A stretch of 49,330 nucleotides of DNA from Marinobacter xestospongiae (GCF_023156385.1 NZ_JAKZAK010000034.1:1-49330), one strand, 5' to 3'; positions 16,314 to 25,326 are shown, counted from the stretch's first letter. A program made the numbers and translations. Notes: a model not told the origin generated them from the sequence alone.

Positions 16314-17305
16314 ACCGTCGCCACCAATTCCCTGAGCTCCTCAACAGAGAGAAAATCCGGATTGGTCCCGGAATGGTACTCAAAGCGGTCGGTTACCGGC
16401 TGGCCGCACTCTCCCAGCTTATTGGTGGTGTAGTCGTTGTCTTTATCAAAGAATGAGATGGGTGGTGCAATAACGAAGTGGTCGTCAAACGCCAGGGTAT
16501 GATGCGCCATCTCCTCCGGCACCATGATCTCATGCAGCTTTTCTCCCGGCCGCATGCCAACCAGCCGATAGGCGCCATTGTCACTCATGGCCTGAACAAG
16601 ATCGGTGATCTTCGCCGAGGGAATGCGGGGCACGAATATCTCTCCACCCTGCATCCGCTCGAAACTGCGGAACACGAACTCCACTCCCTGTTCCAGCGTG
16701 ATCCAGAACCGGGTCATTTCTTCATGAGTTACGGGAAGGGATTCTTCCCCCCGCGCCAGTAGCTCGCGGAAAAAAGGGACCACGGAACCACGAGAACCCA
16801 GAACGTTGCCATACCGCACCACCGAAAAACGCGTGGGACGTTTCCCAACGATATTGTTGGCGGCGATAAAGAGCTTGTCTGAGGCCAGCTTTGTGGCGCC
16901 ATAAAGGTTCACCGGGTTGGCGGCCTTATCCGTTGAGAGCGCAATCACCCGTCTGACCTGATTCACCATGCAGGCATGAGTGACATTCTCTGCCCCATTG
17001 ATGTTGGTGCGAATGCACTCCATTGGATTGTATTCCGCGGCGGGCACCTGTTTCAGAGCAGCGGCATGGATGCAGTAGTCCACATCCCGGGTCGCAAATT
17101 CCAGACGCTCACGATCCCTCACATCACCAAGGAAGTAACGCATACAGGGCTGATTGAAGCGCTGCTGCATCTCGTACTGCTTGAGCTCATCCCGGGAGAA
17201 GATGATCACTCTGGCGGGCTTGTAGCGCTGTAACAGAATATCAACGAACTTCTGTCCGAAGGAGCCGGTACCACCTGTGATTAAAACTGACTTGTTATTA
17301 AACAT
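16310..17305 (-). CDS. pseB: UDP-N-acetylglucosamine 4,6-dehydratase (inverting) PseB
   Basis: This 331-residue SDR-type enzyme catalyses the first step of pseudaminic acid synthesis, dehydration and C5 epimerisation of UDP-GlcNAc. It has the NAD motif TGGTGSFGQ, the HAAALKQVP segment, the STDKAANP signature and the YGATK active site. The frame is open 29 codons further, but the ATG at 17305 is preceded by AAGGAG and gives the usual length. It is the first gene of the long minus-strand operon; upstream on the same strand, TATACT (17360-17365) with TTGACG 21 bp further up is a poor promoter candidate. The opposite strand encodes a divergent TPR gene. Confidence 0.94.
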   Translation of the reverse strand: MFNNKSVLITGGTGSFGQKFVDILLQRYKPARVIIFSRDELKQYEMQQRFNQPCMRYFLGDVRDRERLEFATRDVDYCIHAAALKQVPAAEYNPMECIRTNINGAENVTHACMVNQVRRVIALSTDKAANPVNLYGATKLASDKLFIAANNIVGKRPTRFSVVRYGNVLGSRGSVVPFFRELLARGEESLPVTHEEMTRFWITLEQGVEFVFRSFERMQGGEIFVPRIPSAKITDLVQAMSDNGAYRLVGMRPGEKLHEIMVPEEMAHHTLAFDDHFVIAPPISFFDKDNDYTTNKLGECGQPVTDRFEYHSGTNPDFLSVEELRELVATV

Positions 17306-17533
17306 TTGCTCCTTCCGAGCTGAGTTTAGGGGAGCCTCCGATTGACTCCTTTGGAGAATAGTATATCTCGCCGCCCGACCCAATGCCGTCAAGACGAATA
17401 GCCATCACCGCCACCCCCATTCGCCAATTTCTGGCACAGCTTTCGCAACCCACCGATTCAGACCGTATTTTTGCAGCAACCCTGCAGAGTTTTGCCGCCC
17501 CATTGCCGCGGCTCTATACAACGAGGTGGAACC

Positions 17534-19534
17534 ATGCACGCAACGCAGTCTTCCCAGCATTCCGCAACCAACCGGGCCGACATCGCCAGGCAGCTGCTGG
17601 TGGCGAATGAAAGCTACCGCGATTCCAACAATCCACGCTGGTCGCTGACGCTGCGGTTGGAAGCCCGTGCCGAATGCCGGCACAAGCTGGAAGCGCTGCT
17701 GACGGAGGTGCCGGAACAGCCGGCGGCACTCGGATTGCTGGGCCGGGTGGCAATGGATGAAGGTGATTATGACCAGGCCCAGGTACTGTTCAATCGCAGC
17801 CTGGATCTGGACGACCAACAGCCCCAGCAATACACCAATCTCGGCTACTGGGCCCTGGCCACGGAACGACCGGTGCTGGCGGAACAGTACTTCATCGAAG
17901 CGCTGGAGCTGGACCGGCAATCCGCCGCCGCCTTCTGCGGCATTGCCCATGCCAAGCGCACCCGCGGCCAGTATGACCTGGCCTTCCTGCATTACCGCAA
18001 GCTACTGGCCACCGGCCTGGAGTGGCCCTCAATCTACAGCGGCATGCTGGCCTGCGCCGAGCACCTGGCCGTCGACAAGGCCGATCCGGAGCTGATACGC
18101 GACGCCACCGCGCTGTTGCGCCGGGACGAGCTGCCTCACCAACAGATTGGCCGTTTCGTCGGCGCCATCATCCGCGAGCACTACCAGCTCACCGCCGAGG
18201 ACACCCGTATCGACCTTGAAGTTGCCAGCCAGGACGAGCTGCTGGTGCTGGCCCTGGAACAGACGCTGATGCCGGAACCCACCGTCGAGGAACTGGTGAC
18301 CCTGCTGCGCCGCGCCATCCTCACCGAGGTGGCCCATACCGCAGAACTGCCGGAGCAACGCCAACGCCTGGCCATGGCCATCGCCCTGTACGCCGACCGC
18401 TGTGGCCATGCCCTTGCCGCTGAAGATGATGAACTGCGCCTGATCACTGCAATCAACGACAGCATTGCCGGCCAACTGGTGATGGCGGAATCCCTGGAGT
18501 CCGTTGCCGGCTCGCTGATTATCAGCGCGATGTATGGCGCCCTGTTCCACCAACGTTTTGCCATGGAACTGGGCCGCTGGAGCCTGATGGACTGGCCCGT
18601 GGCGACCCAGCCGATGATGGCCGCCAGCTATTACGACCGCGCCACCGAAGAGGCCATTAAGCAGAACTTCGAGGAGAAAGCCGAGGAACTGTGCCTCGAT
18701 AAACCCGACGTACCCCAGGCCTGGCCAAGCTGGTCCCAACTGGCCTACCGTAACCAGACCAGTCTGCGGACACTGATCGCCAAGGAGCTGGGGCAGCCCA
18801 CCGAGCACCTGCCCGACACCCTGCGCATCATGATCCTGGGCGCAGAATCCGGCCAACGGGCACTGGAACTGGCACATTACCTGGAAGACGTGGAAGTGGT
18901 GGCGGTGGACGAATCCCTGGCCAACATCGCCAAGGCCTCACGCCGGGCCGAAGAGCTGGGGATGACCAACGTGGTGTTCTGGCCCTGGTCCATCGCCCGC
19001 TGCTTCATCGACGATGGCCAGACCGTGCAGTGGATTGAAATCGGCCGTCTGCCCTCCCCGGCCCTGGCCGACGTGGATCTTGCGGATGTGGTCCGGCGGG
19101 CCAGTCACGCCGGCTCAGTGGTGCACCTGCATACGGCAGTGGCGGAGCAAACCCCGGGCGACCGTCAGATTCGCCGCCTTATCGACGAACACGAGCTTCA
19201 GCCTACCCGCAACAACCTGCTGAGACTGCGCCGGATGGTGCTGAACAATCGCCAGGACCCGATCTGGCGGGAACTACTGAACGAATCCGATTTCTACGGC
19301 CTGGGTGGCTGCCGTGATCGCTGGTTCAGCCCCCAGGACCCGCAACAGCTCAAGCGCCTGATCAGCCTGATGAGCAGCGAGGTGAGCTGGAAGCTGGTGA
19401 AGGCCAAGGACAGCGACGGCCACTCCCTGGCCACCGCCCCGGTGCAGCAACAGCTGCAGGCGGAGGCCCTGGGCAACGAGGTGCAAAGCCTGATGGGGCA
19501 GACCCTGAGCGTCTATTTCGTCAAGCGCCGCTGA
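17534..19534 (+). CDS. TPR protein with a C-terminal methyltransferase-like domain
   Basis: This 666-residue cytoplasmic protein has about four tetratricopeptide-like repeats at residues 30-190 (for example PAALGLLGRVAMDEGDYDQA and YTNLGYWALATERPVLAEQY). A helical middle part follows, then a Rossmann-like segment around 430-530 (MILGAESGQRALELA, VVAVDESLANIAKA) that resembles a SAM-binding domain. I do not recognise a named family. The ATG at 17534 is chosen over an upstream one because it has GAGG seven bases before it. It is divergent from pseB and convergent, 5 bp apart, with the exonuclease gene. Position suggests a link to flagellin or glycan modification, but this is weak. Confidence 0.75.
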   Translation: MHATQSSQHSATNRADIARQLLVANESYRDSNNPRWSLTLRLEARAECRHKLEALLTEVPEQPAALGLLGRVAMDEGDYDQAQVLFNRSLDLDDQQPQQYTNLGYWALATERPVLAEQYFIEALELDRQSAAAFCGIAHAKRTRGQYDLAFLHYRKLLATGLEWPSIYSGMLACAEHLAVDKADPELIRDATALLRRDELPHQQIGRFVGAIIREHYQLTAEDTRIDLEVASQDELLVLALEQTLMPEPTVEELVTLLRRAILTEVAHTAELPEQRQRLAMAIALYADRCGHALAAEDDELRLITAINDSIAGQLVMAESLESVAGSLIISAMYGALFHQRFAMELGRWSLMDWPVATQPMMAASYYDRATEEAIKQNFEEKAEELCLDKPDVPQAWPSWSQLAYRNQTSLRTLIAKELGQPTEHLPDTLRIMILGAESGQRALELAHYLEDVEVVAVDESLANIAKASRRAEELGMTNVVFWPWSIARCFIDDGQTVQWIEIGRLPSPALADVDLADVVRRASHAGSVVHLHTAVAEQTPGDRQIRRLIDEHELQPTRNNLLRLRRMVLNNRQDPIWRELLNESDFYGLGGCRDRWFSPQDPQQLKRLISLMSSEVSWKLVKAKDSDGHSLATAPVQQQLQAEALGNEVQSLMGQTLSVYFVKRR

Positions 19535-19539
19535 GTAGG

Positions 19540-20985
19540 TCAGGCGTACGGAATCAGCGACTCGCCGTACAGGTGCAGCTCTTCCAACAGATGTCGCCTG
19601 GCGGGCGTCAGATTGGGGTCTGCAGCCAGCTGCTGCAGACTCTGGAAGTAAGCTTCCATCGACCGCCAGCCGGCCTTGGGGCTCATCAGCCGCTGCTGGC
19701 GAAACGCTTCCCACTGCTCCTGCTCTTCCGCCAGCAGAGTGGTCGGATAGTTCCTCGCCCGATAGCGGAACAGCAACGTCTCCAGGCGATCATCTTCAAA
19801 CCGCGGCGCCTGCTCACCCAAGGTTTCGACCGGCTGCTGTATCAGCCAGTTGAGTTTCTCCCGATCACTGCGGCTGATAAATCCACCGGTGTACAGCTGC
19901 TCGTCAGGGTCGGTCAAATCGGATTCATGGGGCTGATCGAACGCCGCCGCAATACGGGCGGGCAGCCCATCGGCCTGACGCAGCATCGCCAGGTTCGACC
20001 GCAACCGGTCACCGTCCAGCTCCAGTTCCTGCAGCCGTTCGGGACTCAGGGTCTTGAGCATGGTGGCAGGCGCCAGAACCGGGCACTTGTTGAGCTGAAT
20101 ACCTTTCAGTGGAAACCGGGCACGATCCTCCCCAAGCTCTGCCTGGGCGGTAAACACCCGCTCACGAATCTCCTCCACCGACGCAGCAATGAGTTCCGAC
20201 GGATCTTCCCGCAGGTCGTAGGCAATCACCAGATTCTTGTTGCTGCTGTGCTCCGCAACCGGCGCGATCATGGCGCAGCAGCCCCGGGTCGCCGGGTACT
20301 TGGAGGAAACGTGGAACACCGGCTTCATCGCAGCCGTGTCCAGCATCGCCCGGGCGGAGTGCTTGTCCTTGTTCTGCAGGACAAAATCGAACAGCTTGGG
20401 CTGTTTCTCCCGGATCAGCCGCGCCAGGGCGATGGTGGCGTCCACATCCGACATGGCGTCGTGGGCGGCCTCATGGCTAATCCCATTGGCGGCGGTCAGT
20501 TCCTCAAGGCGGAAGCTGGGACTACCATCCTCCTTGCGGGGCCATTCGATCCCTTCCGGTCGCAGGGCGTAGGTCAGCCGTACCATATCGATGATGTCCC
20601 AGCGGGAATTACCGTTCTGCCATTCCCGGGCGTAGGGGTCTCGGAGGTTTCGATAGAGGGTATGGCGGGTCACCTCATCGTCAAAGCGGAGGCTGTTGTA
20701 GCCGACCACGCAGGTGCCTGGCTGGCTGAAGGCTTCGTTGATCTGAGCGATGAACTCCGCCTCCGGGAAACCGTCGGCCAGGGCCTTCTGGGGCGTGATC
20801 CCGGTGATCAGACAGGCCTCCGGCGACGGCAGATAGTCGTCCGTCGGCTGGCAGTAGATCACCAGCGGGTCTTCGATGATATTCAGCTCGGCGTCTGTGC
20901 GGACACCGGCAAACTGGGACGGTCGGTCGTGGACCGGGTCCACACCGAAGGTTTCATAATCGTGCCAGTAAAAGGAACGGATCAC
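19540..20985 (-). CDS. sbcB: Exodeoxyribonuclease I
   Basis: This 481-residue protein matches E. coli exonuclease I (475 residues), the 3'-5' single-strand DNA exonuclease of recombination and repair. The DEDD-type exonuclease domain opens with FYWHDYETFGVDP, and continues with VGYNSLRFDDEVTR and ISHEAAHDAMSDVDATIALA, giving the acidic metal ligands; the SH3-like and C-terminal domains follow. The frame opens at 21063, but residues match the family from the GTG at 20985, which has AGGAG six bases upstream. It is a housekeeping gene and the clearest sign that this is a chromosomal segment. Confidence 0.95.
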   Translation of the reverse strand: MIRSFYWHDYETFGVDPVHDRPSQFAGVRTDAELNIIEDPLVIYCQPTDDYLPSPEACLITGITPQKALADGFPEAEFIAQINEAFSQPGTCVVGYNSLRFDDEVTRHTLYRNLRDPYAREWQNGNSRWDIIDMVRLTYALRPEGIEWPRKEDGSPSFRLEELTAANGISHEAAHDAMSDVDATIALARLIREKQPKLFDFVLQNKDKHSARAMLDTAAMKPVFHVSSKYPATRGCCAMIAPVAEHSSNKNLVIAYDLREDPSELIAASVEEIRERVFTAQAELGEDRARFPLKGIQLNKCPVLAPATMLKTLSPERLQELELDGDRLRSNLAMLRQADGLPARIAAAFDQPHESDLTDPDEQLYTGGFISRSDREKLNWLIQQPVETLGEQAPRFEDDRLETLLFRYRARNYPTTLLAEEQEQWEAFRQQRLMSPKAGWRSMEAYFQSLQQLAADPNLTPARRHLLEELHLYGESLIPYA

Positions 20986-21159
20986 AGCATCTCCTACGCT
21001 CTGGGCACCGTCCCCCGTTACCGGCCCAGGCGGATCTGCGGGCCTGGACGGGAGGGCGGGCACGGTCTGCCTGCCAAAATCCCGAGCAGTCTAGCAGATA
21101 CCGCGCCGTCGTTGACCCGTCCCCCGCCGCAACGCCCTGGAGCGCTTCCGCATGGGGCC

Positions 21160-22029
21160 TCAGAACAGCCCCATGCCCCGATCAATGTACTCTGTCCTCG
21201 CCCGGGGGATGCCCTGCTGCAGCGTGGGCAGGTCCATCGTCATGCTGGTGGGCAGATTGAAGTGGACGCCGGGACCGGCCTGGATCATCCGGCTGCCATC
21301 CAGCGACTGCCAATCCACCGCCTGCTCCTGGAAGGACAGGAAAAAGTCCTTGGCATAGTCCACGCTGCCATCGGCCTGGGCCTCGCCGACCGCCAGGGTC
21401 TGCAGGTTCGACAGCGGTGCGCACTGGACACCGGCGGCACAGTCGGTGGCGGCGTCCTGAAGCCCGATATGGCTGGCGCGATAGCCAGTGGCCTGGGTAT
21501 TGGCATCGAACAGGGTCGCCGCCGTGACGTTACCGCTGCCGTCGTCCAACTGCAGGCCCAGATTGCCGGAGAACTGGTGAATGTTGCCGGAGACGGTGCC
21601 GCGAGCCTGGTTGAGACCGACTCTGATACCAACGATCTCACCGTTGGATTCCGCCAGCTCGAAATAGGGATCAATGGCTTCGAAGGGGACGATGTCTCCC
21701 ACCGCATAGGTGTTGCCGTCCAACTGTATGCGGGCGGCATCTTCCGAGATGTGGCCCAATGCCATCTGTTCAACGTCCAGGTCGGCACCGGCGGCCCCCT
21801 CCCCCAACGCCATCCGGTCGAGGTTGGTCTGGATTTCTGAATCCATGCCCATGGTGATGCGGGTAAACTGCTGGTTGGCCCCCACGGTTCGATCAACCGC
21901 TATCATGGCCTGACCTTGCACCTGCCCCATCTCCCGGTCGGAAATGGGCTGCAACTCGGCGTGGACCTCGAGCGGTCCGGCCAGGCAGCAGGCGGCAAGG
22001 ACGGCGCTTCCAATCGCATCCTTGTTCAT
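21160..22029 (-). CDS. Exported protein of unknown function (DUF6160-like N-terminus)
   Basis: This 289-residue protein has a signal peptide (MNKDAIGSAVLAACCLAGPLEVHA, cut after about residue 24, split here as MNKDAIGSAVL and AACCLAGPLEVHA). The mature start ELQPISDREMGQVQGQA resembles the short motif found at the beginning of DUF6160-type proteins. The rest is rich in Asp, Gly and Gln, with no transmembrane helix, and a VDYAKDFFLSFQEQ segment near the C-terminus. I do not recognise a function. The start at 22029 is chosen for the signal peptide. A long intergenic stretch with several hairpins lies upstream. Confidence 0.72.
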   Translation of the reverse strand: MNKDAIGSAVLAACCLAGPLEVHAELQPISDREMGQVQGQAMIAVDRTVGANQQFTRITMGMDSEIQTNLDRMALGEGAAGADLDVEQMALGHISEDAARIQLDGNTYAVGDIVPFEAIDPYFELAESNGEIVGIRVGLNQARGTVSGNIHQFSGNLGLQLDDGSGNVTAATLFDANTQATGYRASHIGLQDAATDCAAGVQCAPLSNLQTLAVGEAQADGSVDYAKDFFLSFQEQAVDWQSLDGSRMIQAGPGVHFNLPTSMTMDLPTLQQGIPRARTEYIDRGMGLF

Positions 22030-22183
22030 GTGTTGATGTGTCTCTGAACCAGTCAGTGTCTGCTGGCAGGCGACAACGCCCCGCAGGGCCTGCCAATGCC
22101 AGCGCGTGTGCCTGCAAGCCATCCCCGTGGTTATTGTTTTTGGGGTGACCTGCTTTGTTGTTTTTGACTGCGACTGCTTGGGT

Positions 22184-22317
22184 CAGGGGGTCTCTGAGGT
22201 CCCCTGGAGATTTCCGGACGCACACGTCTGCGTCGCGCGGCTGTCCGGCTGCAATACTGCTTTCTTTATGTTCCGGTGAAGGGCGCTGCCCCGTCGGGGA
22301 AACAGCATCCTGCCCGG
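22184..22317. ncRNA. Hairpin-rich intergenic segment, candidate structured RNA
   Basis: The 547-bp stretch 22030-22576 has no convincing gene. Within it are three perfect hairpins: CAGGGG/CCCCTG (22184-22206), GACGCA/TGCGTC (22217-22234), and a nested element at 22281-22315 made of GGGC/GCCC, GCTG/CAGC and CCCC/GGGG around a GTC loop. On the plus strand a weak ACAAA/TTTGT stem followed by six T (22322-22346) could end a transcript; on the minus strand the same DNA would be the 5' leader of the exported-protein gene. I could not match it to a known riboswitch, and the strand is undecided. Confidence 0.3.
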
Positions 22318-22531
22318 TTACACAAAGCGACTGTTTGTAATTTTTTGTTGCCGCAGGCGCACTATACCCAGGTCGCCAGGACCAAATGAGTGAGGCAGAT
22401 CACAGCAAGCCTGCTCGTGACGGTTTTCCGTCGAAATCATGACTCACGTCTCATTCCCCATAAGTTTCATGGACTTGGCACATATGTACCGTTGCGGGCA
22501 GAATCCTTTCAGGAGCACCCGCAGGCACGGC

Positions 22532-22540
22532 TGCTATACT
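22532..22540 (+). promoter_or_regulatory. Extended -10 promoter for the REC-CheC gene
   Basis: TGCTATACT at 22532-22540 is an extended -10 element (TGn followed by TATACT), 37 bp before the chosen ATG. No good -35 hexamer lies 16-18 bp upstream, which is acceptable for extended -10 promoters. The same TGCTAT core is seen upstream of wbpM and of the nucleotide-sugar dehydrogenase gene. Confidence 0.4.
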
Positions 22541-22576
22541 CGGGAGAAATTCAGACAGTCACCGGCGTGGGTGGGT

Positions 22577-23677
22577 ATGGCGCTTCGAATCCTGATATGT
22601 GACGACTCCGCAATGGCCAGAAAGCAGATGGCCCGGGCCCTGCCCGCCGACTGGGCAATGGATGTGCACTTCGCCAAGCACGGCGTCGACGCTCTGTCGC
22701 AATTGCGGGGCCAGGAGTGGGATCTGCTCTTCCTGGATCTCAACATGCCGGAGCTGGACGGCTATGGCGTGCTGGAAGCCATCGCACAGGAAGACCTCCC
22801 GGTGATGACCGTGGTGGTCTCCGGGGACATCCAGCCCGAGGCGCGGGCAAGGGTGTTGAAACTGGGGGCGCTGGAGTTTATCCGCAAGCCCACCGACCCT
22901 GAACGTATCGCAGCCCTGCTCCAGGATTACGGCATCTACCGGCCTGACGAGGACGCTCCGGAGTCAGCACCGGAGATACCTTCGCAGCCAACCCCTGAGT
23001 CACCGTCCGCCGAGGCATCGTCCACCAAGACATCCTCCAGCGAGACAACAGCCCCCGAGATACAACCCAACGATGCGGATGGCGCCGGCTCCGTCGACCT
23101 GAACGGCTACCTTCAGGAGATCGCCAACGTTGCCATGGGTCAGGCGTCGGACCTGCTGGCGCGATTACTGGGCACCTTCATTCGCCAGCCCATTCCCAAG
23201 GTTGACCGTCTCGCCCGTTCAGAGCTGTACATGGCCATCTCCGCCGCTGACGACAGCGACACCTATTCCGCGGTGTGTCAGGGCTTTACCGGTGCCGGAC
23301 TTGCAGGCGAAGCGCTGTTGCTGTTTTCAGACAGCAGCATCCAGAACATGGCGTCGCTGCTGGGCTACCGCGACAGCGGTCAGACCGTTGCCATAGAGGT
23401 GTTGATGGACCTGTCCGGCATTCTGTTCGGCGCATTTCTGAAAGGCTTTGGCACCCAGCTCAACCTGTCACTGGGGCTGGGCCACCCGACACTACTGGGC
23501 CAACACCAACGGATCAACGAACTGCTGGAGTATCACGGCCAGCATCAGGAGCACCTGCTGTGCATTGAGATCCGCTACGAGATCGAAGGCCATGATCTGC
23601 ACTGCGATCTGCTGGTGGTCCTGACCGAAGACTCGGTACCGTTTCTGGAACAATCCCTGCAGTACCTAAGCGATTGA
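22577..23677 (+). CDS. REC-CheC-like fusion response regulator
   Basis: This 366-residue protein joins a CheY-like receiver (residues 1-120) to a CheC/CheX-type domain (about 175-366) through a Ser/Thr/Pro/Glu-rich linker. The receiver has the acidic pair D9-D10, the phospho-acceptor D54 in LFLDLNMPE, S82 in VVSGD and K104 in IRKP, so it should be phosphorylated. CheC-type domains dephosphorylate CheY-P; the LQEIANVAMGQASDLLARLL and VLMDLSGILFGAFL helices fit that fold. The frame extends 46 codons further upstream, but family alignment supports the ATG at 22577. It probably forms a signalling unit with the PAS gene 48 bp downstream. Confidence 0.87.
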   Translation: MALRILICDDSAMARKQMARALPADWAMDVHFAKHGVDALSQLRGQEWDLLFLDLNMPELDGYGVLEAIAQEDLPVMTVVVSGDIQPEARARVLKLGALEFIRKPTDPERIAALLQDYGIYRPDEDAPESAPEIPSQPTPESPSAEASSTKTSSSETTAPEIQPNDADGAGSVDLNGYLQEIANVAMGQASDLLARLLGTFIRQPIPKVDRLARSELYMAISAADDSDTYSAVCQGFTGAGLAGEALLLFSDSSIQNMASLLGYRDSGQTVAIEVLMDLSGILFGAFLKGFGTQLNLSLGLGHPTLLGQHQRINELLEYHGQHQEHLLCIEIRYEIEGHDLHCDLLVVLTEDSVPFLEQSLQYLSD

Positions 23678-23725
23678 ACCGCAAGACAGCCAAAACACAG
23701 CCCCAGAACAACGACGAGGCGCATC

Positions 23726-24202
23726 ATGACCACACCTACATCTGAGCTGCAGGACTTCCACTGGCTGGCAGACATGGTGGAATCGATTGAAGTGGGACTG
23801 GTGGTGGTGGATCTCGCCGGTCAGGTTCAGGCCTGGAATGGATTCATGGAGCATCACAGCGGCTTTACTGCCAGCCAGGTTCACGACCGCAGCCTGTTCG
23901 AGCTGTTCCCCGACCTGCCGGAAACCTGGCTCCGCCGCAAGATTGATACCGTGGTCACTCTGCGCACTCGCGCCTTCACCTCCTGGGAGCAGCGGGCCTG
24001 GGTCTTCCCCTTCCGCAATCCCCGCCCCATCACCGGCACCGAACCGCTGATGTACCAGAACCTCACCATCAGTCCCCTGTCCGGCACCGATGGCCAGGTC
24101 CAGAAAGTCTGTCTGATGGTGTACGACGTCACCGACGTGGCCTCCACCAAACTCGCGCTGCAACAGGCCAACGAGAAACTGGCGGCGCTGGAGAGCCGTT
24201 GA
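23726..24202 (+). CDS. PAS-domain protein
   Basis: This 158-residue single-domain protein is essentially one PAS fold: VESIEVGLVVVDLAGQVQAWN at the start, the SGFTASQVHDRSLFELFPDLP helix region, and a closing ISPLSGTDGQVQKVCLMVYDVTD strand, with a short helical tail. There is no kinase, GGDEF or transmembrane part, so it must act through a partner. It follows the REC-CheC gene at 48 bp on the same strand and probably senses a ligand or redox signal for the same pathway. Which output it controls (motility, cyclic di-GMP or other) cannot be told from sequence. Confidence 0.85.
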   Translation: MTTPTSELQDFHWLADMVESIEVGLVVVDLAGQVQAWNGFMEHHSGFTASQVHDRSLFELFPDLPETWLRRKIDTVVTLRTRAFTSWEQRAWVFPFRNPRPITGTEPLMYQNLTISPLSGTDGQVQKVCLMVYDVTDVASTKLALQQANEKLAALESR

Positions 24203-24278
24203 TTCGGGAGCCACGTATGACGAGCCTCTGATTAACTCCAGCTCGATTCCTTGAAGCGAGCCATTCTACTGCACCCAC

Positions 24279-24297
24279 GAAAATGTTATAACGTTTC
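24279..24297 (+). promoter_or_regulatory. Zur-like palindromic operator candidate
   Basis: GAAAATGTTATAACGTTTC contains the perfect palindrome GTTATAAC and near-symmetric flanks. It resembles half of the gammaproteobacterial Zur box (TGTTATA/TATAACA), though the spacing between half-sites is shorter than in the consensus. It lies 31 bp upstream of a COG0523 GTPase gene, a class often controlled by Zur. The regulator assignment is inference. Confidence 0.4.
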
Positions 24298-24327
24298 AGT
24301 TTTAGTGATAGGCGCAATAGAGCATTC

Positions 24328-25326
24328 ATGGCAACCTCCCCCATTCCAACCAATCTGATCTTCGGCACCCTCGGTGTTGGCAAGACCACCACCATCCAGC
24401 ATCTGCTGAAACAGAAACCTGATGACGAACGCTGGGCCGTGCTGGTCAATGAGTTTGGCGAAGTCGGTATCGACGGCAGCCTGCTGGCCGAGCAAGGCGC
24501 CCACATACGCGAGGTGCCTGGCGGCTGCATGTGCTGTGTCGCAGGCCTGCCTATGCAGATCGGCCTCAACCGGCTGATCCACGAGGCACAACCAGACCGG
24601 CTGCTGATCGAGCCAACGGGCCTGGGCCATCCCCATCAGATTCTGCAGATTCTCGGCAACGAGCATTATCAGGATGTGCTCAGGCTCGGCCCGGTGATTA
24701 CGCTGGTGGACCCGCGCAAACTGGATGACCCACGTTTTCAGGACCACGAACTGTTTCAGGCCCAGGTGCAGGCAGCGGATATCCTGGTCGCCAACAAAAC
24801 GGACCAGTGCACGCATCTGCAACTGAACAGCTTCGAACGTTGGGCCGCAGATCAACTCCCTGCCAAACGCCAGTACCTGAGCACGTACCAGGGACAGCTT
24901 CAGACACACTGGCTTGAGGGGCACCACGGCGATGCCTTGCTGCCGCCCCCCAGCCCACAACACCACCACGGACACAGCCATCACAACCACCACGAGCCCG
25001 AACCACTTGCCAGTTTGCAGGTGCAGCCCTGGCAAGTCCGAAACAATCAGGGGCAGGGTTACTTCAGTGTGGGTTGGTACATCGCCCCCGAGGTTCAGTT
25101 CCGCGAAACCGAACTGCTGGCCTGGCTGCGGCAAGCCAAAGTTGAACGTTGCAAAGGTCTGCTGCACACCTCTGGCGGCTGGTGCAGCATCAATATGGCG
25201 GATGGGGTTTTGTCAGTGGCACGCCTGGAACAGGCCAAGGCATCAAGGCTGGAATTGATTACCCACCAGCAACTGGATGCGGAAGCCCTGGACAAGGCTC
25301 TGCGGGCATTGAGCGTGCCAAACTGA
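24328..25326 (+). CDS. COG0523 (CobW/ZigA-type) metallochaperone GTPase
   Basis: This 332-residue G3E-family GTPase has the P-loop GTLGVGKT (13-20), the metal-binding CxCC motif C67-M-C69-C70 in GGCMCC, IEPTGLGHP, and NKTD for guanine recognition. A histidine-rich stretch at about 210-225 (HHHGHSHHNHH) separates it from the C-terminal CobW_C domain. Such proteins deliver zinc or cobalt to target enzymes, often under zinc limitation. The palindrome at 24279-24297 fits control by Zur. The gene stands alone, followed by a strong terminator shared with mvaT. No adjacent target enzyme reveals the metal client. Confidence 0.88.
   Translation: MATSPIPTNLIFGTLGVGKTTTIQHLLKQKPDDERWAVLVNEFGEVGIDGSLLAEQGAHIREVPGGCMCCVAGLPMQIGLNRLIHEAQPDRLLIEPTGLGHPHQILQILGNEHYQDVLRLGPVITLVDPRKLDDPRFQDHELFQAQVQAADILVANKTDQCTHLQLNSFERWAADQLPAKRQYLSTYQGQLQTHWLEGHHGDALLPPPSPQHHHGHSHHNHHEPEPLASLQVQPWQVRNNQGQGYFSVGWYIAPEVQFRETELLAWLRQAKVERCKGLLHTSGGWCSINMADGVLSVARLEQAKASRLELITHQQLDAEALDKALRALSVPN

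Noticed and set aside
19573..21840. 755-codon plus-strand open frame opposite sbcB and the exported-protein gene
   Set aside because: It is the complement of two genes on the other strand, one of them clearly exonuclease I, and its translation shows no recognisable domain.
22281..22315. Cobalamin or c-di-GMP riboswitch
   Set aside because: GCTGCCCC recalls a cobalamin element, but the other conserved blocks of either class are missing.
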